Positions 1-12,675 of a stretch of DNA of 64,000 bases are shown here, one piece after another (positions within the stretch are counted from its first letter, which is position 1; each line of letters starts with the position of its first letter). A model generated the notes under the pieces. The model did not search any database. It was not told the origin of the DNA and saw only the letters and a list, made by a program, of their open reading frames with translations. A program made the position numbers and the translations under genes. The stretch is from Onchocerca volvulus (Eukaryota > Nematoda > Chromadorea > Rhabditida > Onchocercidae), in contig HG738138.1 in the NCBI GenBank assembly GCA_000499405.2, positions 3,522,368-3,586,367 of the forward strand, written 5' to 3'.

Positions 1-6
1 TTGCAG

Positions 7-2117
7 CGATGTTGGATAATGAATCAGTTTCGTTAGTGCTGCAAGATGTGATCGAATGTGACTCTGTTTTTCAAACTGGCTGTCTTCGAAAATTTGTTGA
101 AGCAGCCTGCAGAGATCCTGATTCCGTTTTAAAACAGTGGAAGGAAAAGCAAGCCTCTCATTTATGGGACATTATAGTGCAGAAGGTTTGTATTTTAAAT
201 GTTTATTTTAAGTGGGGACTTGGGTTAAATTCGCTGCAGTAATAATCTTCGCATTATTTATAGGTTGATGAGGATCTCCGTCAAAGTTTGTATCATTCTG
301 TTCTAGAAGGCAAGTTGTTCAATCTGTCTTTACACATGTTCGCAAATTTCCCGCTGCAAAAATATATGTTATCAGTAAATTCAAATGAATTGGTATGTAT
401 TTAGTAGTTCTCACCGAAAAAACTATTTTGAGTCGAAAGAAATTAGATGTCTAGCTGAATAATGAAGACACATGTGTTGAAACACAGATTGAATTTTTTG
501 GTTCTTGTTTGTTTTAAATGAGTTGGTCCAACTAGGTGAATTCAAAGATTTCCAAAATTATGGTTTCTAACAAATTCTCATCATCCATTTAAATGTACCA
601 TTTTAATTGATCGAATTAGAGATTTTAGAACTAATAATGTTTTCATTCTTGCCTTTGCTGGTCATAGTATTTTGGTTTTTTGTTTTTGCTCCACATTTCG
701 GTTTTTTTTTTTTGTCAGCTATACTCCAAAAGGCCTTTTCTTTCCAATGATATGTTCCATATTTAATGACATTTTAGGTAATTAATGTTTTTGACGAACT
801 TATGGCCCATTTCATGGATATTTGCGCTGAATGTAAATGGAAAATCATTATTGCTCTGGTTCAAATAGCCCGCACTAGAGATGAAGTTGTTATTGTTAAA
901 AGGCTAAGGAATTATTTCAAATGCGATTCCAAGTCTGCAAGATCGGCATTTGTACCCTGTGTATTCACTCTTACTTGCCGGACTTCTACACAGTGTAAAT
1001 TTCCCAATAGTTACTTCATTTCTTCTGCAGTTGATTGATTTCTTGAAATACCAGTAAATTTCATTTTAATAGGTATGTTGTATTGCAGGTGGGCTTACGG
1101 GGACCTTTGATATTATGAAAGGACAGCTTTATGGATCTCTTATTCTTCAAGAACTTATAAATTATGAGCATAATAAAACTGTAATTATGTCAATGAAATC
1201 GTTAGCGGATACAACAATTTTCGAAATGGCCCAAGATAAAAAAGGCAGTTTCTTGCTACAGGCTCTTTTTAAATCTTCTACTGTTTCGCGAACTGACAAA
1301 GAACTGATTGCTAGACCCCTAAAGGTTAGTACTTTACTGCAGTTAGAAAGTAACTTTTATGAAGACGTAATTTAGTATCACAACAATCATTTTGTGATAC
1401 TTTCTTTGCAAATGGCTATTCTCAAAGCTGCAGAATTATTTTACAAACTTAATACTTCTTGCAGAATATACATATTAAACTGGAATTTTCATGTATTCAT
1501 GTACTGTTATTTGCAGCTGAAGTGGTATGAATTGATAACCAATAATGTTTCGAGCCATGTATTCGATGTTCTCTGGGCAAATGATCTTTATAGTATCATG
1601 GAAAAAGAAAAATTAATGGACGCTTTATCTAAGACAGTAATTGAGGTACATTTCCTTCTTTCGATCCAAAGATTTGCTGAGGGCTGACATTAGGATAGCA
1701 TTTGCATTTGCATTTGCATTTTTCTATAGCTGTAAAAAACATTTCCATAATTTTGTGATTTAGTTAAAGTTGAGCTGCTTTAAGCTTTCTAAGAAATCTT
1801 GCATGTCATTTTTATGCTTCATAACAACTTGCATAGCGCGGTAAATGTCAAAGATCAATGAGGCCAGACTTAATCTGTAGTTCCACAGTCAATTAATATA
1901 ACGCCTTTGTTGCTACGAAGGGTCACAATCTTTTGTAGATAGTTAATGTTACACCCCTTACTAAACTGGGCTCTTGCGAAGTTCAGAATATAAGCCTGCT
2001 GCTTTTCAGAATCATTGCAAAACGTTACGTTTGATGTGTATGAAGTTGAATTTGCGAAAATTTAGAGAACAGCGAAAAAAATGGTTAAAAGATGCAGGAA
2101 TAAAACCTGTGAAATGA
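7..2117 (+). CDS. NOP9: NOP9-like Pumilio-repeat nucleolar protein (5' end outside window)
   Basis: Six visible exons, about 7-185, 264-392, 778-960, 1073-1324, 1517-1645 and 2010-2117, all joining in phase 0 with GT-AG borders, give about 325 residues. The family is recognised by the order of its Puf-repeat signatures: ANFPLQKY at the start of one repeat, then KWKIIIALVQIAR, DKKGSFLLQALF, and SSHVFDVLW followed by a basic end, LNLRKFREQRKKW. NOP9 proteins are nucleolar U-shaped Puf proteins needed for small-subunit pre-rRNA processing. The first exon starts inside the protein, so the N-terminus lies to the left of the window. The last exon is weaker: in the frame used, the residues before LNLRKF do not look like the expected final repeat, while another frame does (see findings). 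The 960/1073 junction is chosen because it keeps the frame open. Family call firm, 3' end uncertain. Confidence 0.8.
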
Positions 2118-2149
2118 ACTTCTTTCCATTTTTGTTGTTTGAAATTAGA

Positions 2150-2155
2150 AATAAA
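2150..2155 (+). promoter_or_regulatory. Possible poly(A) signal of the NOP9-like gene
   Basis: An AATAAA hexamer lies 33 bases after the proposed stop codon at 2115-2117, in the short gap between the convergent NOP9-like and PGM3 genes. Position fits a 3' end signal, but the motif is common in AT-rich DNA. Confidence 0.4.
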
Positions 2156-2461
2156 TTATTCGGAAATCCGTGGTCCGCATTCAGTCCCTATGTAAAAAAG
2201 AATGGATTAGGTAACCTCATAAAGTTTGAAAAGCATAAAAGAATTTCGCAAGCTCCATTTCCAATAGAATTAAAAATGATTTCCACACAGTGATTCAGAA
2301 TCTGTCTAGGGACAAATACTTTTACCGAACAAAGCGCCATAACTTTTTACAGGAATAAGCGAAACATAAGACACGAGATGGTGATAGTGACAAAAGCATG
2401 AAATTTTTATCTAAACATAAAACGAAAAAGATCACTTGACGCTTTTAAATACATTTATAGT

Positions 2462-5400
2462 TCATATGGGTCGATGAGTCATTTCGTTGATATGCCTTTC
2501 GGCCAACTGTTCTTCAGTTGCATTACCATTCATGTACAGCATTTCATTTACTGCAGCTTCCACTTCATTAGCAATTGCTTTCGCATCGTCTTCTGTTTTT
2601 GCTTCAGCATAGATACGTACCACATCTTCGGTACCGGATGGACTAAAATAAAATGTTAATCTTAAGGTTGAGTGACAATTTGCATTCCAAATTCTTCCTT
2701 TCGATTGTAGAAAACAAAAAACTAACCGAACAAATGAACGCCCATCACAGTATTTTGCAACAATTGTATCTATTATTTCCTGCAGTTTTCGCGGTTTCAC
2801 ACACATTGTTTCATCATTATTCATTTGAAATGCCGATCGGTTCACAACCTATCTGTTATCTTTATAAAAAGAAGAAGAATATCTATATCAATCGACTCAA
2901 TTTTTATTTTGATATTGCACTTTCATTGGAATAAAGAAAAAAAAAAAGAATAGGAAGAAAATTTTTTATTAGAATAGAAAAAAAAAAATGATGTGGGATA
3001 GGGAATTTGCACAGTTCCAGTTTCAGTAATAATTGACCCCAGGAAAGAAATTACCTTTAATTTTTTTTGCACACTAGGTAATTCCTTATACATACTATTC
3101 CAGTTTTTTATCGACCAGTCATAATGTTTCAAAATCATTTCAACAGCGAGCAAATCAGTCATCGCATCACCCACAACTGTATTCAATAATTTGGAGAAAC
3201 AAAGTAGCCTTTCAATTTCAATTTTTTGATCAACTTCATCTTTATGAGTAATTATTGTCCTGAAAAAAGCAATTTTTCCTTCCAATCTTTAGCACTACAA
3301 AATACTGTAGAATTTGTACATTTAAAACATTAATTTACGAGGAAAGTCCCGAAATACTTAGCCAGCCAGCATTTCATAAATTAAGATGAACCAAAACAAG
3401 CGGGAAATGTGAACTGCGGCTGAAGAGATGCAAATAGATATTTAATAATGGAATAATGATAACAGCCAATACCTTATAATATCATAAAATCGTGGACTAA
3501 AATATACGGTTCCATGTCCATTCGCTTCGAAATACACTGCAATGTCATATTTTATTGCTTCTTTTTGCAAGTTTTTAATTCCTGTCGCAACACAAGATAC
3601 ATGTATACCCTAAAATTATAAAAAAATTTCATATGAACAATTAAATGATATAGCAAATCATGTAAACAATAAACTGGTGTTAACTTCATATATTTCAGAT
3701 TTTCATATGCTTTGCTAATTTTCCAGACACAACTGTGATGCAAAACTTTTTCGATATCTTGGATGCAAAACATTTTTTTCGGTACTCATATATCATAATC
3801 CAGACAAATGTGAATCCGAGAGCGGCTACAAAAATTTATAATTTTTTACTGCAGTCAGCACCGCTGATGGCATAATTCAAAATAAATGATTTTACAAATG
3901 CACTTACCATTTCGTCTTTCAGGAACTTAGTGGAATTACCATTTGCATAACCTGTCTGTATTACTGATACCGTAAAAACATCATTGAGTCCAGCACCATT
4001 GATCTGCTGAAAAAAAGAGTTTTATAGTTTTTGCATTTTCTAACTGAGCTGTCAGATCGGATGTTCATGTTGTGGAAAAGAATTGCATACCTCTTTAATA
4101 TATTTTGCGAAGAGAGCTGCTATTTTATCACCATCAATTAAAACAAATTCATTTGAAGCATCACGATAGAAATAAACAAGACGATCAACATCACCATCAA
4201 AAGCAGCACAGCGTTCAAAGGCTTGTATTTTGTCGAAATTGCGTGGAAATTTTTTCTCTAATTTTATATAGTCTGCACCACACTAAAAGCAGTATCCAGG
4301 CAAAAAAACATTATAAAATAATAGATTTATAAAGATCACTGCATGTTCCATATTTTTGATATTACTCAGATGTAGTCACAATCACCAATATCCCGTCAAA
4401 TCTTCTATTCAGAGCTATTCATTTTCATTTGCGATCCAGCACTATCTTTACGTACATCAGTCATATCATAGATCATGTTATACTTGTTTAACAATAACAA
4501 TATATTCCCAAATAAGTTCATACACATTTATAAATTTAAAAATCTTAAATATGGCATTTTGTTTGTTAGAATTCAAACCGAATGTCTAGATCCTGCTTGA
4601 CGTAGAAACAATTACAGAGTTCAGTCGTAATTCTCACAGTGAAATGTTACGGTTGCAAGGAATTAAATGATAATTGAAGACTTTTACTGCTTGTGGTACC
4701 CGAAATACCAATTCTCAAATTTTGTTAAACTTATGGAAGCTGATAACAAGAGAAGACAAATTTATATGATTGTCCTTTTTCTACGAAAAATAAGAAAAAG
4801 CAAAATTGCATGCAAATTATATATTTAACAAAAAAAGATTATATTTACTTAATCCACCGCAAATGAAATCGTATTTACGTATGACCAAACTGTACAATGT
4901 TTATATTAAAGATACCTGATCATTCAGTAATGCTTCCTGAGTATTCATCAAATTCACAGCTAGGGTCGGCCATCCTATGCACATAGGGGCGAATTTTTGA
5001 GCACCAATACCATTTGCACAATCCAAGTATAGTATCGGAGTATATTCCTTTCCACATCGTGTAACCTGTTATATCACCTTTCAGCTTTGAAGGACCAGTA
5101 TGTGGTCAGTGGTTGCAATTTGAAATTAGGAATTTGAATAATTTTGTAATCCTATGCGGTCAAGAACAGATCATATATCAAATACTTTTTGATACATCAA
5201 TGAGGTGAATGCTTACGAAATTCAAACCAGCAAGAGCATTTTGCACTTTTGCATAATATCCCTTCTCAGTAGGGGTACCATACGTGGGATCATTCTGGCA
5301 GCGAACGATATAATGTAACTGAGGAGTTGTCAGTAGGCCTGAAATTTTGTATAATGAAAATTTCTAAATCAAAAGATGAAACTATGATGCATTCATAGTT

Positions 5401-6838
5401 ATAGTGAATAAACTCAATTTACTTGGCACTTATAAAAATGGAACGAAGTTTTTCAAAATTTTTTGCCCACTTCAAAATTCATGGCTTCGTATTCTACCAT
5501 TTATGTAAATCTCAACTAAAAATGCTACAGTTATTATGCAGAGGGTTTATTCGTGAATGCGCAGTTGCACAAAGGTCATATCAGGCATATCAAGCTCTTA
5601 AAGTACCTTTAATATTTCAACTATTTTTCATTAATTAATTCCTAGATTTGACTGTCACTGTTTTAACCGCTTGGTTTCAATCGGCCAACAGATGAAAATA
5701 TGTCGTGACTTCCAGGTCTATGTATAATCATGCTTCAACAATGTTATTTCTATACATATGTAAGGTGGTCAGAATGATTCTCATGAAGCTGACTTAACTC
5801 GGGAAACTCAACATTACAACTCGTGTTCTCAACATCCTTGAACATTGTTACATGTTACCTGTTTGTCTATAAAAAGTAACGAAATTTTTCACTTCAGTTC
5901 CACGGTATGTGTCATTCATCCATAAAATATTAAATCAATCACCCAGTCTTCGACTACGAACTCTGGCACATTGCATTCCATGGAATGCGGCTTCTTCTAT
6001 ATATTTCGAACTTGGACGTGTATCGATGGCTGTAAAAACATTGACATTTTCACCAATTCTTCCATTGAACTGTCGTCGAAATTCCTGTGACTTTTCCAGG
6101 AATTCACTGTCACTGAACGTAAAAATTTCGCTTTTCATAATATGTATACAAATATTAGGCAGTGTTGCACGAGATAAGTAAGTAAATGATAAATAATACA
6201 CAAACAATAAAAAGTGCAAGTGACAAGAGAAAAAACCTGGCATTTACGATCAAATTTGCGTAGTTCTCCCATGTAGCATCCAACATGCCTCCCATCGGAT
6301 CGATTATTTTGACTCCATTATCTTCTATCGGATTGTGTGATGCCGTTATCATTATACCTATAGTTTGATCTAAATGTCTGAAAAATGGAATTTAGAAACA
6401 ATCCAGCTAACCAAATTAAGAACCTGAACCATTAGGTTAAAGCATTATTAAATAAATTGCTTTTCATTTTTGTGGAGCTACGAATAGTTAATCATTAATA
6501 AATTGAGTTTCAAGTATTCAAACTAAGTTAATATGCTGACATTAATGGAAATAAAAAATTGGTGAGTTAAAGACATACCGTTGTGATATTTATTGTATTT
6601 CGGTAATATGTGCAAATAATGCTGAATTAATGAACTATTAAAATAGAATGGAATACCTGGCACGGATACCAGCCAGATATCCAACGCGAAATACAACAAA
6701 AGGCAGATAAGCAGCATTAGTTCGAAAGCCGGCTGTGCCATAATAAAATTTTTTCGTGGGAGAAATTGGTACCTTTTGCCCATTATGGTCAGTATTATTT
6801 TTTCGAGTATATATTTCTGGAATAATTATTTCAGCCAT
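2462..6838 (-). CDS. PGM3: Phosphoacetylglucosamine mutase
   Basis: Eleven exons (coding order): 6657-6838, 6237-6377, 5943-6130, 5217-5338, 4916-5065, 4091-4282, 3908-4006, 3473-3609, 3055-3259, 2727-2848, 2462-2642. They sum to 573 codons with matching phases, giving 572 aa; family members are usually about 540. The enzyme converts GlcNAc-6-phosphate to GlcNAc-1-phosphate, a cytosolic step towards UDP-GlcNAc, hence chitin, N-glycans and GPI anchors. Visible motifs: FYYGTAGFR near the N-terminus, phosphoserine loop TASHNP (Ser about 74), metal loop DGDVDR (Asp about 290/292/294), sugar-binding [10 protein letters not shown], and phosphate-binding RPSGTED near residue 513. ATG 6838 is chosen because an acceptor (CAG ending at 6854) lies just 15 bases upstream. 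All key residues are present, so it should be active. Convergent with the NOP9-like gene. Confidence 0.95.
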
Positions 6839-6856
6839 TTTCAATTATACGTCCTG
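6839..6856 (-). promoter_or_regulatory. Splice acceptor just upstream of PGM3 ATG (likely trans-splice site)
   Basis: Reading the minus strand, AAATTTCAG is followed after 15 bases by the PGM3 start codon. There is no in-frame exon in front, so this is either the 3' end of a 5'-UTR intron or, more likely in a nematode, a spliced-leader acceptor. Confidence 0.45.
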
Positions 6857-8611
6857 AAATTTGCAGTAATACAAATGCAGTTAGTAAAGAATCAGTAAAA
6901 ATATATTCTTAAATAAAGTAAAATTAATCCCAACGCCACTAATGCAACATAAAGGCATGATCCAATTTCGCAGTAATTCCATTTACTTAAAGATAAATAG
7001 TAGGAAAACGTTTCCACACCAAAAAGAGAAAAAAAGAAATCTTTATAGATCTATGATATCTACGAACAAGCCTCATTTTCAAGAATGAAATTAGAATAAA
7101 TTGATTCGAACAAATTTCATATCCCCATTAAGGAGCTTACTCATTTGGCAAATGATTCGTACCCATTGAGTCGCATTAAAATAAACTTGATGCATATCAT
7201 TTCATTATAATTTTACGAAATATCGTAATCTACGGAAGCCTGAGCCAAAAAAGACATCTCGAAAGCAAAAGCGATCAGTTGAAAGTGAATCGCAAGAAAA
7301 ATAACGTTGCAGTACATGTTTCATATTTGTATAGTGCCAAATCATGTCATATGCAAGATGGTTCGATTAATGTTTACGCCTACTTCTTTCGGCATAACTC
7401 TTTGTTCTTAAGAAATACTTTCATTACACAACAGAATTGGTCCCAACATTCTTTCCTCTTTCCTTTTTCCTTCCGTTCTAATTAATGGCATTCATCACGT
7501 AAAAAAAAAGACCAAAGAATAACCACTGCTATATTATGTTTTTCTGGAGTGATCAAGTTTCACTAAGCATTTCCCTCAATCTATCATAGTTTTATTCTTA
7601 TCATCTTTACCATCTGTTCTTCTTGCGATAGTTGTAGCTGGCAAATTACAACAAACCAAATGTTCTATGAGACTGAGCGTCACATATTATATCCCACATA
7701 ATGCATATTTTAATCAGTCCTGAACCCTACCTGGAAGCATTCGAATTTCCATACCTTCCTCAGGTATGACCAATGCATGGGACGGAACTCGCTTTTTTTT
7801 TTTTTGACCATTAGATACGATATGTGACCATCTGAATCTTTCTAATTCACTACAAGAATTTCAGAAGTTCTCTTATAAAACGTGCAATAAATCACACTAC
7901 GTGAGGATGCTAGTAAAATTCCATCATTTCCATAATAGCTCAGACACACAATGAAAAGAAAAAGTTTTGTTTGCTCCTGTAGCACATGTTGTAATCTTAT
8001 GTCACAGGCGCATTTGGCATAGAGCTACTCCAACGTCTCAGATTGGGTTTATATCGCTGGTACCAGAAAACTTCTGTTTATTTTCAAGATTTTCCAATAC
8101 AACTTGATATCCGGAATAAATTTTTCTGAATACAAAAAGACCAATTTCTGCTTAAAATTTAAAGATATCCATATATATTTACAATCGAAAACCTGCATAA
8201 GAATTACTGCAAATCAAAAGTTTAATAGAATTATTTTTAATCAAATTAATTAATAAAATATAAAAAGTGTTTAGGTGATCACATCTGATTATTAATTTCC
8301 TTTCTCTTTCTTTCTAATTATCACAACTTCATTCTCTTAATTATTAAAATCTAAGGGAAATTTGCAATTTACACAGAATTTTTGCGTTTATATTGTTCTA
8401 ATTCTCAAAGTAATCTAGAATGATGCATCTGAACAAATGGATTCCAAAATTAGATTCCAGGATTTCTACCAAAGAGAAGATTAAAAGATTTAAAACTAGA
8501 GTAGTGTTTTAGTCGAGATCCTAAACAGCATAATTTCCCAGTCATCTACCTATCCTCAATTATCCCAACGCAATTATATCATTCATATAGATTTGCAGTA
8601 GAATTCAATAT
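6857..8611. other. Intergenic, no gene seen
   Basis: AT-rich DNA between PGM3 and the Pro/Cys-rich gene. The open frame at 7279-7485 (+) is short, has no splice partners or recognisable motif, and I treat it as chance. The stretch should hold the PGM3 promoter and the 3' UTR of the next gene. Confidence 0.5.
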
Positions 8612-9618
8612 TTATGTCAGAAACGGTCCGTTTGTAGCATAATACTTATTCATCGCAATTGCTCGTTTCTTGCGACTAAAGGCGCCGCATCCGATCGTAG
8701 TGCAATAACCAATACATTTTTGTACGCAAACAGGCATGCAACAAACACAGCACGGAATACCAAATGATCTATAAGTAGGGAATGGATGAAATATAGGCAA
8801 TGGTACTGGTGGTGGTAATGGTCGTGCTACAGGAAATAGTGGATGTGGTACAGGAAATGGTTGCAGATTTGGTGCTGACAGTGGGAATGGAACGGGTTCT
8901 ATTACGGGCACTGGTCGTAATATCGGTACAGGATGCACTACCTGAAAAAGATTTTACAAAAACTTGGGAACGTGAAAGATTAAAAAACTTGACTAATTTC
9001 TTCCGTAAACAATGAAATGGGAATCAAACTTGCCAAAAAGAAAAAATAGTGCAGCAAACTTTATTCGGTTCAAAAGGAGAATTATTTGCATAAAATACTC
9101 ACAGGAGCAGGTACTGCACCGCAACATGTTAATGCTATAGGACAACAGCAGCAAATATGTCGTCTCCATCTAGTGGTGGTGCTTATTATGCTTTTAAACG
9201 GTACCGAACTTTCATTTTCTGGATTTGTCATAATCGTTAGCTGAAGTAAAATGTGAATTTTATGTTCTGAAGTGAATAGGAGTGTACGATAAATCTCCAC
9301 AAATTTGAATAATTTGTTAGATTCGAAGAGTTTATACATAGAAAACCATAAACAAACTTAATCTAAAAATCTGTTTTGATCTAGATCGAATTTTAATCAT
9401 GTAAATTTTAGTCAATTAGCGAATTTAAGTCATGAAACCTGAATTTGTACTGAAATGCATAAAATATTGTTTGCCATGTAATATATAATAGCGAAAAAGT
9501 GACTTACATTGCTGCTTTCTGAGAAGGTTGTTACAACAAAGCATAGCAAATAAAATTGAAAAAGTCGATTACAAAAATCATTGAATCTGTTGCTATTGTT
9601 TCGTTCCATAAGTAGCAT
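8612..9618 (-). CDS. Small secreted proline-rich/cysteine-rich protein, function unknown
   Basis: Three exons, 9508-9618, 9103-9240 and 8612-8941, all phase 0, give 192 aa. I do not recognise a family. The N-terminus has a hydrophobic stretch (FQFYLLCFVV) after a polar start, as in a signal peptide. Next comes a CCCC cluster (HICCCCPIALTCC), then about 50 residues of Pro-rich repeats of the form PVP, PFP, PLP. A second Cys cluster follows (CCVCCMPVCVQKC and CTTIGC), and a dibasic RKKR site lies near the C-terminus. ATG 9618 is chosen because an acceptor (CAG ending 9623) sits four bases upstream. The layout suggests an extracellular, disulfide-rich structural protein, perhaps cuticular or glandular; this is inference. 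A later in-frame ATG (MERNN) could also be the start. Confidence 0.7.
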
Positions 9619-9625
9619 GTTTCTG
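9619..9625 (-). promoter_or_regulatory. Acceptor four bases before ATG (likely trans-splice site)
   Basis: On the minus strand TTGTATCAG is followed by AAAC and the ATG at 9618. Such a short leader and the absence of an upstream coding exon favour spliced-leader addition. Confidence 0.45.
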
Positions 9626-12451
9626 ATACAAAGTTTTTCTGTTGGAATAAAAATTTGTAAAAATTTCTTCAAAACAGGACTCCATCCAATATATATATAT
9701 ATACTTCTGCAATCCAAAAAACAGGTCAATGAATATTCAAAACTCACGTTTTTCCAACTTCACTTTATAAAGAACATTTACCTTCTTCTCTTTTATATAA
9801 TTCCATATTTAAATAAAAAAAATCCAAATTTTTTTACATCGATTATTGTAGTTTGTTAAAAACTTTTGTAGACTGATTCAAAAAGTTCAAAATTTTTGGA
9901 TGGAATCTTGTGAATCATAAACTTCCAGTTTTGCTGTTCTATCTTTGCTTTTCTCAGTACATTTCTTTACTTTTAAAACACGCAAAAATATTATGGATTC
10001 CAATTGAACAATCAATAGATGTAGTGAAGATTTAGTAAGTAAAGAAAAAAAAAAAATCTCATTGTATAGTTAGTTGTTACTTTTTTTTTTTCAAGTCTTC
10101 CTCAATTCACTTTTTCGTTCGACATTCTATCCAAAAAATCGAAAATTCACTTTTTCCTTCGTTGCACCACTACTCTGTTCCTGTGCAAACAATTTTTTCA
10201 CTTAATTTCACAAAAATATCATTCTTTTCTATAAAAGTTTTTATTGTATTATAAGTGAAAAAATTTTCCATCAACTTTTCAAGGTAAAAAAACATAAAAA
10301 TGATGTTAGCACCTCCAACTATATCATTATTCCTAACTACGATATACCTATGTACAGCACTTGGGAAAGTTGTAATCGACACTGATGGTATGATAAATTA
10401 TGCATGAGGAAGTTATACAAGGTATTTAAAAATGATTTTGAATACCTATTTATATGTCACAGAAAGCCTGTAAAATCAAAAATATTATGAAGTGATATTG
10501 AAGAATAAAGAATTGTACATCTTTATTCCTAGAGCTGTTAAAATTTGGTTTTTTGGGATTTGACTTTGGATAATGTATTTAGTTGGTGTGTTAAAAATGA
10601 TTTCAAATTAGCACATCAACTAAATTTGCAATGAACTGCAAAAATAAAATTATTACATATATTAATAAAAATGCTATACTTAATCATTCGTGTTAGAATG
10701 CAACATTGTCGTTGTGGAAATTAATGGATTCAGAAAGGAAGCAATCACATGGCTTCAGCTTTTGCTTGAAATTAATACATTTTACTTGGAAATTTTAGAG
10801 AAGAACTTTAAATTTCTCTGTTGGCAGCAAATTGGATGGAGAAGAATGAAAGTTAAGAATAAAACTGAAATATTAAGCATCCTATAGACTTGCATTAAAT
10901 AACAAACTTGACAACTTAACAACATTTAAAAACCAGTGTCCCAAATCTCTAGTAGTAATGCGAATTTCTTTTTTCCGGATATAATATTTTATAGTCAAAA
11001 GTTATATCTAAGACTGAACATTGTCATTGTTTATACGTTCAGCGATAGAGAAAATCCAGCTTGAATTTCAGCAAATGTAATGATGGTTGTGATGCGGAGC
11101 GTCCAGACTGATAAATATATGGGAATAACTCATCTAGACATTGCTAAATAAAACCAACTTGATTCCCGAATTACGGACCAAAAATTACAACCCCTACACT
11201 TATAATCAACCATATTCCAACTCTGTTAGCTTCTGTTTTCCGAAACACTTGCGAAAGTGCGTTTATAAATTTTTTAAATCCAAAATATTAATCAAAATCT
11301 ATGTTCAAGTATGAAAATAAACATAATACCAATATAACAGAGTATGAATGATTCAGGAATGATGACAATTAATACACGGCGATCGAAAGTTTACAGTCCG
11401 TTATCATTACATCAGTTTTTAATGAAAATTTAAAAAAATCAAAAACGATAATTTCAAGCAAGTGGAAATATCCTCTTCTTTTGATTTTCAAAATATTAGA
11501 CATGGCTTTATTCCAAATAAATAACAACAGTTTATTGATTATTAGATTATCATACGGAAATTCACATTTCTAAATTAGCCACTCAAAACTAATGAAATGG
11601 AGTCAAGTTCTATTGGTAAATGCTTCAGTTCTTGCTATATCAGAGTTTTTTCAGATTTTATATGAAGTTTTTTCTTTTTTTTTTTTTTTGTGAAAACAGC
11701 ACAGCATCAGCTGTTTACGACTTTTTTTTTATTGTGGATAGAAAGTTTTCTTTTTTGGATTAAGAATTTCGAATTCGCAATAAATCAAGAGTTATATGTC
11801 AAAACAATGCAAAGAACAAAAATCAGTTTCCATTTCATATGTCTGTATGCATTCTGAGTTTATGAATTTAGATTCAAAATTGAAAGATGATAAAAAGTCA
11901 AGAAGTAAAAGGATTAGATGCTATTCCATTCCTTACATACTTTGGAAAAAAAAGTCGAATATTGTCAGAATATGCGCACTGAAAAACAGTAAAGTAATTC
12001 TAGTAAGTTATGGAAATAATCAGAATGCGACAAAATCCTTCAAGATATCAAAATCAGTAAGAGATGAGTTATACTGAAATGTGATAAAGTTTTTGAGAAC
12101 ATTTCAAATGTTGATATATAATGCTTATATATGATTCTCTAAGTTCTTAAAAAAATTTTTTATACATTTGCAAGCATGCCGCATATAAATTACTCTAGCG
12201 TGTTCACGTAACTTCTGACGTATTCACGCACATTCGACGTGTACTCATTCTACTCTACATATGATGTTTTATCAGTGTAGTATGGTCAAAAAATTCTCTT
12301 CACTGTTTTTAATCGAAGTTAAAAATAAATTTCCATGTTTAAATATTGCAAATTAACGGGTAGTTTGATAGCAAATAATATGAGCCAGTACTTTTCAATC
12401 GTACAAATTCTGATAAATTTGGCAACCAGAAGTAGGTCTAGAAAGAGTCAT

Positions 12452-12480
12452 CCTTTGACCCTTTGACCCTTTGACTCCTT
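12452..12480. repeat. 9-bp tandem repeat (CCTTTGACC-like, about 3 copies)
   Basis: The unit CCTTTGACC recurs head to tail three times, the last copy slightly changed. Short, probably slippage-derived. Confidence 0.7.
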
Positions 12481-12585
12481 TATTTGATCCCATCCAGAAC
12501 ACTTCTAAAATTCAATCCAATTGCATAGAAAATGAGATCGAGATCGTAGTTTGCCACTTTTTGGTAGTACGCGGCTTGGCCAAAA

Positions 12586-12675
12586 TGCTAAACTGTTCAC
12601 CTCTTGAGAAGGGTTTGCTAAACTGTTCACCTCTTGAGAAGAGTTTGCTAAACTGTTCACCTCTTGAGAAGAGTT
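12586..12675. repeat. 30-bp tandem repeat, three near-identical copies
   Basis: Three consecutive 30-base units (TGCTAAACTGTTCACCTCTT plus ten more bases) differ at only one or two positions. The period is a multiple of three. In the plus-strand open frame 12471-12707 it encodes a repeated decapeptide containing LNCSPLEK. There is no other evidence that this frame is translated. Confidence 0.85.

Noticed and set aside
5423..5638. 71-codon plus-strand frame
   Set aside because: It lies in a PGM3 intron on the opposite strand without motif or splice support.
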